Positions 52,493 to 61,604 of a stretch of DNA of 64,000 nucleotides are shown here, piece after piece. How positions within the stretch are numbered: position 1 is the first letter of the stretch; every line of letters begins with the position of its first letter. This DNA comes from Georgenia subflava (lineage in GTDB: Bacteria; Actinomycetota; Actinomycetes; Actinomycetales; Actinomycetaceae), in contig NZ_VUKD01000003.1 of assembly GCF_009193155.1 (NCBI RefSeq), positions 62,001-126,000 of the forward strand, read 5' to 3'. The translations under genes and the position numbers were made by a program. The notes beneath the pieces are model-generated. The model did no database searches and was not told the origin of the DNA. It saw only the letters and a list, made by a program, of their open reading frames with translations.

Positions 52493-54115
52493 GTGAGCGT
52501 GCACCGCCCCATGGGCATCGAGACCGAGTACGGGCTCATCGAGCCCGGCAACCCCGACGCGAACCCGATGGTGCTGTCGGCCCACGTCGTCGCCGCCTAC
52601 GCCGCCAACCCCGGCAGTGCCGGTCGCGGCGGGCACGTGCGTTGGGACTACGCCGGCGAGGACCCGCTCGCCGACGCGCGCGGCTTCCGCCTCGACCGTG
52701 CCGCCGCGCACCCCTCCCAGCTCACCGACGACCCCGCGCACCCGGCCCCGCCCGCCGAGGACGACGGCGTCCGGACCACAAGCGTGCGCCGGCCCAGCGC
52801 CGCCGAGCTCGCCCTCCCCACGGCGAACAACGCCGTGCTGAGCAACGGGGCGCGGCTGTACGTCGACCACGCCCACCCCGAGTACTCCAGCCCCGAGGTC
52901 ACCAACCCCCTCGACGCGGTGCGCTGGGACCGGGCCGGTGAGATGGTCATGCGCGGCGCGATGGACGCCCTGCACGCCACCAGCGCGCTGCCGGACGTGG
53001 TGCTGTACAAGAACAACGTCGACGGCAAGGGCGCGGCCTACGGCACCCACGAGAACTACCTCGTGCGCCGCGAGGTCGACTTCGGCGACATCATCCGCTA
53101 CCTCACGCCGTTCTTCGTCACCCGCCCGATCTTCTGCGGCGCCGGCCGGGTGGGGCTGGGGCAGCGCAGCCAGGTCCCGGGCTTCCAGATGTCTCAGCGC
53201 GCCGACTACGTCGAGAACGACGTGGGCCTGGAGACCACCTTCAACCGGCCCATCATCAACACCCGCGACGAGCCGCACGCCGACGCCTCCGCGTTCCGGC
53301 GGCTGCACGTCATCGGCGGCGACGCGAACCTCTTCGACGTCTCCACCTACCTGAAGATGGGCACCACCTCGCTGGTGCTGTGGCTGCTGGAGAACGACGC
53401 CGTACCGATGGCCCTGGACGCGCTGATGGTCGCCAACCCGGTGGGGGAGACCTGGGAGGTCAGCCACGACACCACGCTGACGCACCGGCTGACCCTCAGC
53501 GACGGGCGTGAGATGACCGCGCTGGAGATCCAGCGCGAGTACCTCGAGGTCGTCGCGGACGCCGTGCACCAGGCGGCGCCTGCCGGTGGGGTCGACGTCG
53601 CCACCGCCGACGTGCTCGAGCGGTGGGCCGGCGTGCTCGACAGGCTCTCCACGGACCCGGCCAGCGCGGCCGCCGAGGTGGAGTGGGTCGCCAAGCTGAG
53701 CCTGCTGGACCGGATGCGCGAGCGCGAGCAGCTGCCCTGGGACCACCCCAAGCTGCGCGCGCTGGACCTGCAGTGGGCCGACCTGCGTCCCGAGCGCTCG
53801 ATCGTCGGGCGGCTCGCGGCGGCCGGGCGGGTCGAGCGGCTCGTGCCCGACCACGACGTCGCGACCGCCGAGCACACCCCGCCGGCCGACACCCGCGCCT
53901 GGTTCCGCGGTCAGGTCGTCTCGCGCTACCCGGGCCAGGTCGCCGGTGCGAGCTGGGAGTCAGTGGTGCTGGACGTGCCGGGCAACGAGCACCTCGTGCG
54001 CGTGCCGATGCCCGACCCGCTGCGCGGCACCCGCGAGCACGTCGGGGCACTGCTCGAGCGCTCGGACACCGCCGCCGAGCTGCTCGCGAACCTCACCGCG
54101 CCACCGGCGTCCTAA
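52493..54115 (+). CDS. dop: Pup deamidase/depupylase Dop
   Basis: The 540-residue glutamine-synthetase-like protein has MGIETEYGLIEPGNPDANP, with the catalytic base Asp region. The Dop-loop segment (residues about 42-90, Gly/Pro/Asp-rich) distinguishes Dop from PafA. NGARLYVDHAHPEYSSPE, HENYLVRREV and NTRDEPHADASAFRRLHVI complete the ATP and Pup groove. It deamidates the C-terminal Gln of Pup and removes Pup from substrates. Start at GTG 52493 with GGGAGGA upstream. Confidence 0.95.
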   Translation: MSVHRPMGIETEYGLIEPGNPDANPMVLSAHVVAAYAANPGSAGRGGHVRWDYAGEDPLADARGFRLDRAAAHPSQLTDDPAHPAPPAEDDGVRTTSVRRPSAAELALPTANNAVLSNGARLYVDHAHPEYSSPEVTNPLDAVRWDRAGEMVMRGAMDALHATSALPDVVLYKNNVDGKGAAYGTHENYLVRREVDFGDIIRYLTPFFVTRPIFCGAGRVGLGQRSQVPGFQMSQRADYVENDVGLETTFNRPIINTRDEPHADASAFRRLHVIGGDANLFDVSTYLKMGTTSLVLWLLENDAVPMALDALMVANPVGETWEVSHDTTLTHRLTLSDGREMTALEIQREYLEVVADAVHQAAPAGGVDVATADVLERWAGVLDRLSTDPASAAAEVEWVAKLSLLDRMREREQLPWDHPKLRALDLQWADLRPERSIVGRLAAAGRVERLVPDHDVATAEHTPPADTRAWFRGQVVSRYPGQVAGASWESVVLDVPGNEHLVRVPMPDPLRGTREHVGALLERSDTAAELLANLTAPPAS

Positions 54116-54153
54116 GATCGGATCACTACCCCCTTCGAGGAGGGACACAGAAC

Positions 54154-54345
54154 ATGGCAGAGCAGGAACAGCGCCGGACCACCCGCCGCGACGACCCGGG
54201 CCCCGAGCCGATCGACCCGCCCGTCGCCGCCGCCGCGCAGGCACGCACCCAGGAGGTCGACAGCCTCCTCGACGAGATCGACTCCGTGCTGGAGGCCAAC
54301 GCCGAGTCCTTCGTGCAGGGCTTCGTGCAGAAGGGCGGCCAGTGA
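54154..54345 (+). CDS. pup: Prokaryotic ubiquitin-like protein Pup
   Basis: The 63-residue protein has a disordered, charged first half and the conserved helix VDSLLDEIDSVLEANAESFVQGFVQKGGQ at the end. It finishes GGQ, so Dop must convert Gln to Glu before ligation. AGGAGGG lies before the ATG at 54154. PafA starts in its stop codon (GTGA). Confidence 0.95.
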   Translation: MAEQEQRRTTRRDDPGPEPIDPPVAAAAQARTQEVDSLLDEIDSVLEANAESFVQGFVQKGGQ

Positions 54346-55796
54346 CCGCCAGGCGGATCTTCGGGGTCGAGACCGAGTACGGCATCACCTGCGCCCCGCC
54401 CACCGGGCGGGGCGCAGCCGCGAGCGGGGCCGTCCAGGACGGTGACTCCCACAGGACTGCGGCCGACGGCGACGGCTCCGCCGTCGTGACCGCGGACGAC
54501 GCCGCCCGCTACCTGTTCCGCAAGGTCGTGCAGTGGGGGCGCTCGTCGAACGTCTTCCTGCGCAACGGCGCCCGTCTCTACCTCGACGTCGGCTCGCACC
54601 CGGAGTACGCCTCCGCGGAGTGCGACGACGTCCACCAGCTCGTGGTCAACGACCGTGCCGGGGAGATGATCCTCGACGAGATGACCGAGGACGCCAACGA
54701 CCTCCTCTTCGAGGAGGGCGTGCCCGGCACGATCCACCTGTTCAAGAACAACGTGGACTCCGCCGGGAACTCCTTCGGCTGCCACGAGAACTACCTCGTC
54801 CGCCGTCGCCGGGACTTCCAGGCCATGGGCGAGGCGCTCGTCCCGTTCTTCATCACCCGCCAGGTGCTCACCGGTGCCGGGCACATCCGCGTCCGGCCGG
54901 GCGGGCGGGCCGCCTACGCCTTCTCGCAGCGCGCGGACCAGATGTGGGACGCGATGAGCTCGGCCACCACCCGGTCGCGCCCCATCATCAACACCCGCGA
55001 CGAGCCGCACGCCGACGCCGACCTCTACCGGCGCATGCACGTCATCGTGGGCGACTCCTCGGTGGCCGAGACCACCACGATGCTCAAGGTCGGCATGACC
55101 GACCTCCTGCTCGGCATGCTCGAGGACGGTGCCAAGGTCCGCGACCTGGCGCTCGCCGAACCGATGCGTGCCATCCGGGAGATCTCGCACGACACCACCG
55201 CGAAGGTTCCGGTCGAGCTGGCCAGCGGCCGGCGCATGAGCGCCCTGGACATGCAGGAGGAGTTCTACTCCCGCGTCACCGGCTACCTCGACGACCACGG
55301 GCACACGGCCGAGCTGAGCGGAGTCCAGCGGCGGGTGCTGGAGCTGTGGGAGCGGGGGCTGCGCGCGCTGCGGAGCGAGGACCCGACCCTGGTGGACACC
55401 GAGCTCGACTGGGCCGTCAAGGCCCGGCTCATCGAGAGGTACCGCGCCAAGCACACCCTCGCCCTGGACGACCCGCGGGTCGCGCGGCTCTCGCTGGCGT
55501 ACCACGACATCTCCCCGCGCCGTGGCCTGGCCACCACGCTGGCGCAGCGCGGCCTGATGGCCCGGATCACCACCGACGAGGAGGTGGCCGACGCCGTCTC
55601 GACCCCGCCGTCGACCACCCGGGCGAAGCTGCGGGGCGACTTCGTCGCGGCCGCCCAGGACCGCCGTCGGGACATCACCGTGGACTGGGTGCACCTGAAG
55701 ATCAACGACGCCGCCCAGCGCACGGCCGTCCTCAAGGACCCCTTCTCCCCGGTGGACGAGCGCGTCGACGCACTCATAGCGGCGCTCGAGGTCTGA
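54342..55796 (+). CDS. pafA: Pup--protein ligase PafA
   Basis: The 484-residue protein has FGVETEYGITC at the start, NGARLYLDVGSHPEYASAE with the catalytic base Asp, HENYLVRRRRDF, and NTRDEPHADADLYRRMHVIVGDSS. WVHLKINDAAQRTAVLKDPF belongs to the C-terminal Pup-binding domain. It joins the C-terminal Glu of Pup to lysines. An N-terminal insertion (about residues 18-54) is some 24 residues longer than in the mycobacterial enzyme. The gene directly follows pup with no prcB or prcA between. Confidence 0.95.
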   Translation: MTARRIFGVETEYGITCAPPTGRGAAASGAVQDGDSHRTAADGDGSAVVTADDAARYLFRKVVQWGRSSNVFLRNGARLYLDVGSHPEYASAECDDVHQLVVNDRAGEMILDEMTEDANDLLFEEGVPGTIHLFKNNVDSAGNSFGCHENYLVRRRRDFQAMGEALVPFFITRQVLTGAGHIRVRPGGRAAYAFSQRADQMWDAMSSATTRSRPIINTRDEPHADADLYRRMHVIVGDSSVAETTTMLKVGMTDLLLGMLEDGAKVRDLALAEPMRAIREISHDTTAKVPVELASGRRMSALDMQEEFYSRVTGYLDDHGHTAELSGVQRRVLELWERGLRALRSEDPTLVDTELDWAVKARLIERYRAKHTLALDDPRVARLSLAYHDISPRRGLATTLAQRGLMARITTDEEVADAVSTPPSTTRAKLRGDFVAAAQDRRRDITVDWVHLKINDAAQRTAVLKDPFSPVDERVDALIAALEV

Positions 55797-55896
55797 GCGT
55801 GGCCGGGCCGGGCACCGGTCCCGACGCCGGCGCCGGTCCGGGCACGCACGTGGGCGGGTACGCCGGACTGGTCGCCGGGCGACGTAGGCTTCCCGC

Positions 55897-56856
55897 GTGG
55901 AGCAGTACCGAGAGCGCACGCGCCGCGCGTGGGGCAGGAGCCGACGACGGATCGCCGCCGCCGTCGCCGCGCTGACGGTCGCGGCCGCTGTCGCGGCCTG
56001 CACGGAGGACCCCGTGCGCAACGAGGAGACCCGCGAGGACATCACGGTCTCCGGCAGCTTCGGGTCCGTGCCGGTCGTGACGTTCGACCCGCCGCTGCCG
56101 CTGCAGGAGTCCGAGGTCGAGACCCTCATCGAGGGCGACGGGCGCCGGCTCGCGTCCGGCGAGCCCGTGCTGCTGACGCTGACCCCCTACGACGGCGACG
56201 ACGGTGAGCTGGTCGAGGATCGTGAGATCGGCGTGGCCCGCACGCTGATGCTCACCCCCGAGGACGTCGGCGAGGACCTGTACCCGGTGCTCTCCGGCTC
56301 CACGGAGGGCAGCCGGCTGCTCGTGCGCCAGCCCGTGGTGGAGAACGGCGAGGAGCGGATGCTCGTCCTGGTCATCGACGTGCGCTACACCCGGGCACGG
56401 GGCGAGCCGGTCGAGCCCCCCGAGGGCCTGCCGACCGTGACCCTGGCCGACGACGGCGCGCCGAGCATCACCGTGCCGGACACCGATCCGCCCGACGAGC
56501 TGGTGATCGCCCCGCTGATCCGGGGTGAGGGCGCCCAGGTGCGACCGGGGCAGGACGTCACCGTGCAGTACACCGGTGTGGAGTGGGACTCCGGCGAGCC
56601 CTACGACTCGACGTGGGAGACCGGCAAGGTCCCGCAGACGGTCAACATCGACGAGACGATCGACGGGCTGCGCACCGGGCTGGTGGACCAGCAGATCGGC
56701 TCCCAGGTGCTGCTGGTCATCCCGCCGGGCCTTGCGCACGGCACTGACACGCTCGTGCTCGTGGTGGACATCCTCGCGGCCTCCGGCGGCGACGAGGACT
56801 CCGTGGTCGGCGGCGCGGGAACCGCGGACTCGGGTGACGAGTCCGCTCAAGGCTGA
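55897..56856 (+). CDS. FKBP-type peptidyl-prolyl isomerase lipoprotein
   Basis: The 319-residue protein has a basic start, a hydrophobic stretch and a lipobox ending VAAC (Cys35), so it is probably lipid-anchored outside. An N-terminal half of unclear fold precedes an FKBP domain (about 210-300) with VTVQYTGVEWDSGEPYDSTWE and GSQVLLVIPPGLAHG. Several active-site residues of FKBP are kept (YTG, IPP). It often follows pafA in actinobacteria. GTG start 100 bases after pafA. Confidence 0.9.
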   Translation: MEQYRERTRRAWGRSRRRIAAAVAALTVAAAVAACTEDPVRNEETREDITVSGSFGSVPVVTFDPPLPLQESEVETLIEGDGRRLASGEPVLLTLTPYDGDDGELVEDREIGVARTLMLTPEDVGEDLYPVLSGSTEGSRLLVRQPVVENGEERMLVLVIDVRYTRARGEPVEPPEGLPTVTLADDGAPSITVPDTDPPDELVIAPLIRGEGAQVRPGQDVTVQYTGVEWDSGEPYDSTWETGKVPQTVNIDETIDGLRTGLVDQQIGSQVLLVIPPGLAHGTDTLVLVVDILAASGGDEDSVVGGAGTADSGDESAQG

Positions 56857-56952
56857 GGAGCCCACCCGGGGGAGGGCCCCGCCCAGGGGTGAGGAGCCAG
56901 CCCGTCGAGCGGACGGTCGAGGCCCCGCCCGGTCGATGTGCGGGGGGCGTCG

Positions 56953-57753
56953 TCACCCCGAGAAGAACGTGGTCAGCTCCGCAGCGACGCGTTGCGGAGC
57001 GGTGTCGACACCCTCGTGGCCCACGCCGTCGAGCGTGACCACGGTGGAGTCGGACAGCGTGCCCGTGAGCCGTTCGGTGATGGTGCCGGCCCAGCCGGGG
57101 CTGTCGCCGCCGAGAAGGAGCAGGACGGGCTGCGGCACGCTGTCGGCGATCCGGTCGAGGTCTACCGCGGTCAGTGCCTCCGCCTCGCGGGGAAGGGTTG
57201 CGGCGACGACCTCGAGCGCGTCCGCGGCGACCGACGTGTCGCGCATGGCAGCAACCGTCTGCGGGCTCAGGCCGATGACCTCGATGAGGAAGCTGGCCAT
57301 CGCACGGCCGGGCTGCCCGCCGGCCACCATCGCGGTCGCCCTTTCCACCCACTGCCGGGGGACCGTCTCGGGTCCCGGAGGCTCGTAGAGGGCGATCCGC
57401 CGAAACGGTGCGCCGGCGGCAGCAGCACCGAGAACGCACACTGCACCGATGCTGTGCCCGAAGGCGTCGACGGGGCCGCCGTGGCGTTCGGCGAGGTCGC
57501 GGGCCACGACGGCCACGTCCTGGAGCTCGGAGGTGAGGGAGTACTGATCTCCGTCGCCGCTTCGGCCCCTTCCTCGGCGGTCCATCGCCGACACGGCGTG
57601 GTGGAGCGTCAAGAACTGCCAGAGGTGGTGCCAGCGCGTCGAGCTGGTCATCCCTCCGTGCACGAGAAGCAACGGTGGCCCCGCTCCGGCCGAGACGGTC
57701 CAGATCGGTGTGCCGTCAGCGCTCTCGATCGTCCGTTCCTTGCCATCGATCAT
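56953..57753 (-). CDS. Alpha/beta-hydrolase
   Basis: The 266-residue protein has [14 protein letters not shown] (oxyanion hole), DRRGRGRSG, the nucleophile elbow FGHSIGAV with catalytic Ser, [11 protein letters not shown] near the acid, and [10 protein letters not shown] with catalytic His. The substrate is unknown. It lies convergent to the FKBP gene and ends a short two-gene set with the uridine-kinase-like gene, 25 bases behind it. Confidence 0.9.
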   Translation of the reverse strand: MIDGKERTIESADGTPIWTVSAGAGPPLLLVHGGMTSSTRWHHLWQFLTLHHAVSAMDRRGRGRSGDGDQYSLTSELQDVAVVARDLAERHGGPVDAFGHSIGAVCVLGAAAAGAPFRRIALYEPPGPETVPRQWVERATAMVAGGQPGRAMASFLIEVIGLSPQTVAAMRDTSVAADALEVVAATLPREAEALTAVDLDRIADSVPQPVLLLLGGDSPGWAGTITERLTGTLSDSTVVTLDGVGHEGVDTAPQRVAAELTTFFSG

Positions 57754-57778
57754 GTGTTTCCCCCGGGGGGTGACGCCG

Positions 57779-58501
57779 CTAGCCGGTGCGGACCACCAGA
57801 TCTGCTCTGGTGCGGGCGTCGCGTGCCTCGAGCAGCGCCTGCTCCTGCGCCCGCCAGTCCTCCCACCGGTCCGCCCAGCTCTCGGCGTCGCGTGCCATCG
57901 CACGCTCGCGGCGCACCGTCTCGGGGGCGTCGAGCCAGACCAGGAGGTCGACGAACGGCGCACAGACGGCCGAGCCCGCGCCGCAGCCCTCGACGACGAG
58001 CACGCGGGGGAGCGGGGCGCCGGCGGCCGGTACCTCGAGGGGTCCGTCCACCTGGCCGGCGTGCCAGTCGTAGCGCCGCACCCGACCGGGGATGCCGCGG
58101 GAGAGCGGCTCGAGCACCCCGGCGGCCACGACGCCGAGCCCGACGGCGAGGCCGTGCCACCCGCGGTAGGTCTCCTCGAGCGCGAGGACGGCGACGGCGC
58201 CCGGGGCGTCGAGGTCCGGGAGCCCGCGGAGCTGGGCGGCGGTGTCCGCGGCGAGGTCGGACTTGCCCGCCCCGGAGCGCCCGTCGATGCCGAGCACGAG
58301 CGGCCCGCGGCGGTCGTGGCCTGCCAGGGCGGTGCGCACGAGACCGCAGACGGTGTCCACGACCGCGGTACGGTCGGCGACGTCCGTGCCGTCCTCGCGA
58401 CCGGCGCCGGCGGGGCGAGCTGAACCCTCGGTGCCGTACGGACCGTCGGTTCCGTCCGTGCGGCCGCCCGGCACCGTCGACTCCGGTTCGTGGACCGTCA
58501 T
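57779..58501 (-). CDS. Uridine kinase-like P-loop protein
   Basis: The 240-residue protein has Walker [14 protein letters not shown] and later [11 protein letters not shown] and [25 protein letters not shown], the pattern of the (uridine/pantothenate kinase-like) P-loop kinases. The first 45 residues are disordered and Gly/Asp-rich. It probably phosphorylates a small nucleoside-like compound, but the usual uridine kinase sugar site is not clear. Confidence 0.78.
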   Translation of the reverse strand: MTVHEPESTVPGGRTDGTDGPYGTEGSARPAGAGREDGTDVADRTAVVDTVCGLVRTALAGHDRRGPLVLGIDGRSGAGKSDLAADTAAQLRGLPDLDAPGAVAVLALEETYRGWHGLAVGLGVVAAGVLEPLSRGIPGRVRRYDWHAGQVDGPLEVPAAGAPLPRVLVVEGCGAGSAVCAPFVDLLVWLDAPETVRRERAMARDAESWADRWEDWRAQEQALLEARDARTRADLVVRTG

Positions 58502-58572
58502 CCTCGCGACGGTACTCCGCAGCTAACCTGATCGGCAGTGGATCCGGTGGGACGGCTGGTGGAGGAGCAACG

Positions 58573-59343
58573 ATGAGTGTCTCGGTGCGGGTGATTCCCT
58601 GTCTCGACGTCGCCGACGGGCGCGTCGTCAAGGGCGTGAACTTCCAGGGGCTGCGCGACGCCGGCGACCCCGTCGAGCTGGCCCGCACCTACGACCGCGA
58701 GGGCGCCGACGAGGTGACGTTCCTGGACGTCTCCGCCTCCGCCGAGGCACGGGCGACCACCATGGAGGTCGTCGCCCGCACCGCCGAGGAGATCTTCGTG
58801 CCCCTGACCGTCGGCGGCGGCGTCCGTTCGGTGGCCGACGTCGACCGCCTGCTCAAGGCAGGTGCGGACAAGGTGGGCGTCAACACCGCCGCGATCGCGC
58901 GGCCCGAGCTGATCAGCGAGATCGCCGAGCGGTTCGGCAGCCAGGTCCTCGTGCTCTCGGTCGACGCCCGCCGGTGCACCGGTGACACCCGGACCGAGTC
59001 CGGCTACGAGGTCACGACCCACGGCGGACGCCGCGGCACGGGCATCGACGCCGTCGAGTGGGCCGTCCGCGGCGCCGACCTCGGGGCGGGGGAGATCCTG
59101 CTCAACTCGATGGACGCCGACGGCACCACAGCAGGGTTCGACCTGCAGATGCTCGACGACGTCCGCTCTCAGGTCCGGATCCCGCTCATCGCCTCGGGCG
59201 GTGCCGGCACGGCCGAGCACTTCACCGAGGCGGCGCAGCACGGCGCCGACGCCGTCCTCGCCGCGTCGGTGTTCCACTTCCGGACGCTGACGGTCGCTCA
59301 GGTCAAGGAGCACATGCGCCTGGCCGGGATCCCGGTGCGGTAG
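58573..59343 (+). CDS. hisF: Imidazole glycerol phosphate synthase cyclase subunit HisF
   Basis: The 256-residue TIM barrel has [19 protein letters not shown] with catalytic Asp, [37 protein letters not shown] with the second Asp replaced into the same strand, and [12 protein letters not shown]. It makes IGP and AICAR from PRFAR with HisH ammonia in histidine synthesis. No other his gene is nearby. GGAGGAG precedes the ATG. A 25-bp tandem array begins in its last codons. Confidence 0.95.
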   Translation: MSVSVRVIPCLDVADGRVVKGVNFQGLRDAGDPVELARTYDREGADEVTFLDVSASAEARATTMEVVARTAEEIFVPLTVGGGVRSVADVDRLLKAGADKVGVNTAAIARPELISEIAERFGSQVLVLSVDARRCTGDTRTESGYEVTTHGGRRGTGIDAVEWAVRGADLGAGEILLNSMDADGTTAGFDLQMLDDVRSQVRIPLIASGGAGTAEHFTEAAQHGADAVLAASVFHFRTLTVAQVKEHMRLAGIPVR

Positions 59344-59448
59344 TCCCGGCCGGATCCCGGTGCGGTGGTCCCGGCCGGAGCCCGGTGCGGTAGTCCCGGC
59401 CGGAGCCCGGTGCGGTGGTCCCGGCCGGGATCCAGCTGCGGTAGTCCC
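59322..59448. repeat. Tandem array, 25-26 bp x 5, starting inside hisF
   Basis: Units at 59322, 59348, 59373, 59398 and 59423 read GGCCGGAKCCCGGTGCGGTRG then TCCC. The first unit encodes the last residues AGIPVR and the TAG stop. The others are non-coding, alternating TGG and TAG at that place. The array fills the gap to the convergent FG-GAP gene. Confidence 0.88.
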
Positions 59449-59460
59449 CGTCGGTCTCCG

Positions 59461-60747
59461 CTACCCCGTGTAGACGTCGACCACCATCCGCACGGGATTC
59501 TCCAGCCACTCGACGTGGTACGGGCGGACCCGGTCGAGCCCGATGCCGAAGTCGCTGACACCTTCGAAACCGCCGAGGGCCCGCGCCTCGCGGAGCGCGC
59601 GGAAGTCCTCCGGCAGGACCCGGCGGGGTCCGGAGAACGGCGGCCGGTCCGCCGGCTCACCGGTGTCCCAGGCACCGAAGACGATGTGGATGAAGGCACC
59701 GCCCTCGAACGAGGGCTGGACGGACTCGCCGGTCTCCTCGTTCCGGATCAGGTCCACGTACTGTGCCGTCCAGCCGGGGATCTCACCCGGGCCACGGAAC
59801 TCGAGGACGACCCGGTCGAAGCACCCGTGCTCGCTGACGCGCATCGAGGCGCCCGTGACCGTGCTGAGGTCCGCGAAGGGGTTGGTCCCGGACGTCTGGT
59901 CCGCCGTCGTCCCGACGGGCTGGCAGCTGCCGCGCCGGACCCCGAGGGTGTCGACGGCGTCGGCGTTCCAGTCCCCGGCGAACACGGCGTCGCCGGCGCG
60001 TCCGTAGACCGCCTCCCGGTCGGCCGCGCCGCCGCCCAGGGCGTCCTTGAAGAGGTACAGGCTGCCGCGCCGGACCGCCAGCGAGTCGTCACCGTCGCCG
60101 TCCCAGTCTCCGACCACCACCTCGTCGGAGACCCGCCCGTACGGAACGAGTTGGTCGGCGGGACCGCCGCTCAGGCTGTTCTTGACGTGGTAGACGTTGC
60201 CGCGACGTACGGCCAGCGTGTCCACCCCGTCGCCGTCCCAGTCGCCCACGAGGACGACGTCGTCGGCCCGCCCGTAGGGCACGAGCCGGTCGGCCGGCCC
60301 GCCGCTGAGGCTGTTCTTGATGTGGTAGACGTTGCCACGGCGGACCGCGAGCGTGTCGTCTCCGTCGCCGTCCCAGTCGCCGACCAGCACGACGTCCGAG
60401 GCGCGTCCGTACACCACCGCGGCGTCCGCGTCGCCGCCCGCCAGGGCGTTGCGCAGGAAGTACTGGCTCTGCCTGCGCACCGCCAGGGAGTCGACGCCGT
60501 CGCCGTTCCAGTCCCCGACGTAGGCACGGTCGCTCGACCGGCCGTAGAGGAAGTGGTGGTTGGCCGGCCCGGCGAGCGCGTCGTTGAGGAAGTACTCGCT
60601 GCCCGATCCGCCGATCTCGTCACCCTTGGCGTGGGCGGTGCCGGTGATGCCGACGACGCCGAGGAGGGCGGCGACGCCGAGCGTGAGGAACCTCAGGACC
60701 ATCGTGTTTCGTGCCGCGAAGGGGTTCCTTCGCGCCGAGCGCTTCAT
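59461..60747 (-). CDS. Secreted FG-GAP/VCBS-repeat protein with C-terminal AMIN-like domain
   Basis: The 428-residue protein has a signal peptide (hydrophobic residues 17-38, AHA at 38-40). Five to six repeats of about 52 residues follow, each with VGDWDGDGxDxLAVRRG and a SLSGGPAD..YGR turn; the D-x-D-x-D pattern binds calcium and suits a beta-propeller. Residues from about 290 (HGCFDRVVLEFRG.. FGAWDTGEP..) look like an AMIN-like domain that may bind cell-wall polymer. Ligand unknown. GAGGG precedes the ATG at 60747. Confidence 0.85.
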   Translation of the reverse strand: MKRSARRNPFAARNTMVLRFLTLGVAALLGVVGITGTAHAKGDEIGGSGSEYFLNDALAGPANHHFLYGRSSDRAYVGDWNGDGVDSLAVRRQSQYFLRNALAGGDADAAVVYGRASDVVLVGDWDGDGDDTLAVRRGNVYHIKNSLSGGPADRLVPYGRADDVVLVGDWDGDGVDTLAVRRGNVYHVKNSLSGGPADQLVPYGRVSDEVVVGDWDGDGDDSLAVRRGSLYLFKDALGGGAADREAVYGRAGDAVFAGDWNADAVDTLGVRRGSCQPVGTTADQTSGTNPFADLSTVTGASMRVSEHGCFDRVVLEFRGPGEIPGWTAQYVDLIRNEETGESVQPSFEGGAFIHIVFGAWDTGEPADRPPFSGPRRVLPEDFRALREARALGGFEGVSDFGIGLDRVRPYHVEWLENPVRMVVDVYTG

Positions 60748-60941
60748 CGCGCACCCTCTCTCTCGAGCAGGCCCGCGCGCCCCGAACGGCAGAGGGGCCC
60801 ACGCGATCAACGGTAGATCCGCGAACGCCCCGTGCACCAGAGTTGCCGCCGGTCTCTCTCGCGCGGCGGGCATTCTCGACGGTCCGGCGGCAGCCCGCTC
60901 GAAGCCGGGCGGGGCGAGGTGGTCCCTGGCCTCGGTGGTGG

Positions 60942-61604
60942 TCAGGGGGCCGACGAGCCGGCCGGAGTCACCGGGAAGTCGTCCTCGAAACGCCGCAGCG
61001 TCTCCGGGGCGCCGACGACGTCGACGTCGGCCGCGGCCCGACGGCCGGCGGAGTGCAGCGCGAGCTCGACCGGATCGCCGACGACCACCACGGCGTCGTG
61101 CGCCTTCTTCACGACCTTCCGGGGACCGCCCGGCACGGCGAAGACCACCCCGACGGGGCTCGAGCGGTAGCCGAGCCTCGCCATCGTCGGCACCTGCTCC
61201 CAGATCGCACGGACCAGATCGGTCGGCAGCACCCGCGGCTCGGCCGGGTCGCTGCCGGCTCGCCGCACGTCCTCGTGGTGGATCACGTACTCGAGCAGGT
61301 GCGCGCGGTCGCCGGCCCAGCGCATCGGCGACCGGGGTGACAGGCCCGCCGCGAACCGCTCGACGAGAGCGAGGTAGCCGTCCTCGGTCCGGGCCTCCTC
61401 CACCAGCCGGGTCAGGTAGCGCTCGCTCCCCGGTTCCCGGTGCGAGAGCTTGTCCACGGCGTCGTGCAGCGGGCTGTGCTCACGCTGCACCAGGTGCGCG
61501 GCGAGGTGCCGCACGGTCCAGCCCTCGCATAGGGTCGGCGCGTCGGGGTCGGCGTCGCGCAACGTCTCCGCCAGCGCTTGGCGTTCGAGCTCCATCCAGG
61601 CCAT
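60942..61604 (-). CDS. TIGR03085-family metal-binding protein (DinB/mycothiol maleylpyruvate isomerase-like)
   Basis: The 220-residue protein has MELERQALAETLRDADPDAPTLCEGWTVRHLAAHLVQRE, the first helix pair of the DinB/MDMPI fold with a metal His. RAHLLEYVIHHEDVRRAG supplies further histidines. Such proteins belong to a mycothiol-dependent or metal-dependent transferase group; the reaction is unknown. GGAGGGG lies before the ATG at 61604. Confidence 0.85.
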   Translation of the reverse strand: MAWMELERQALAETLRDADPDAPTLCEGWTVRHLAAHLVQREHSPLHDAVDKLSHREPGSERYLTRLVEEARTEDGYLALVERFAAGLSPRSPMRWAGDRAHLLEYVIHHEDVRRAGSDPAEPRVLPTDLVRAIWEQVPTMARLGYRSSPVGVVFAVPGGPRKVVKKAHDAVVVVGDPVELALHSAGRRAAADVDVVGAPETLRRFEDDFPVTPAGSSAP

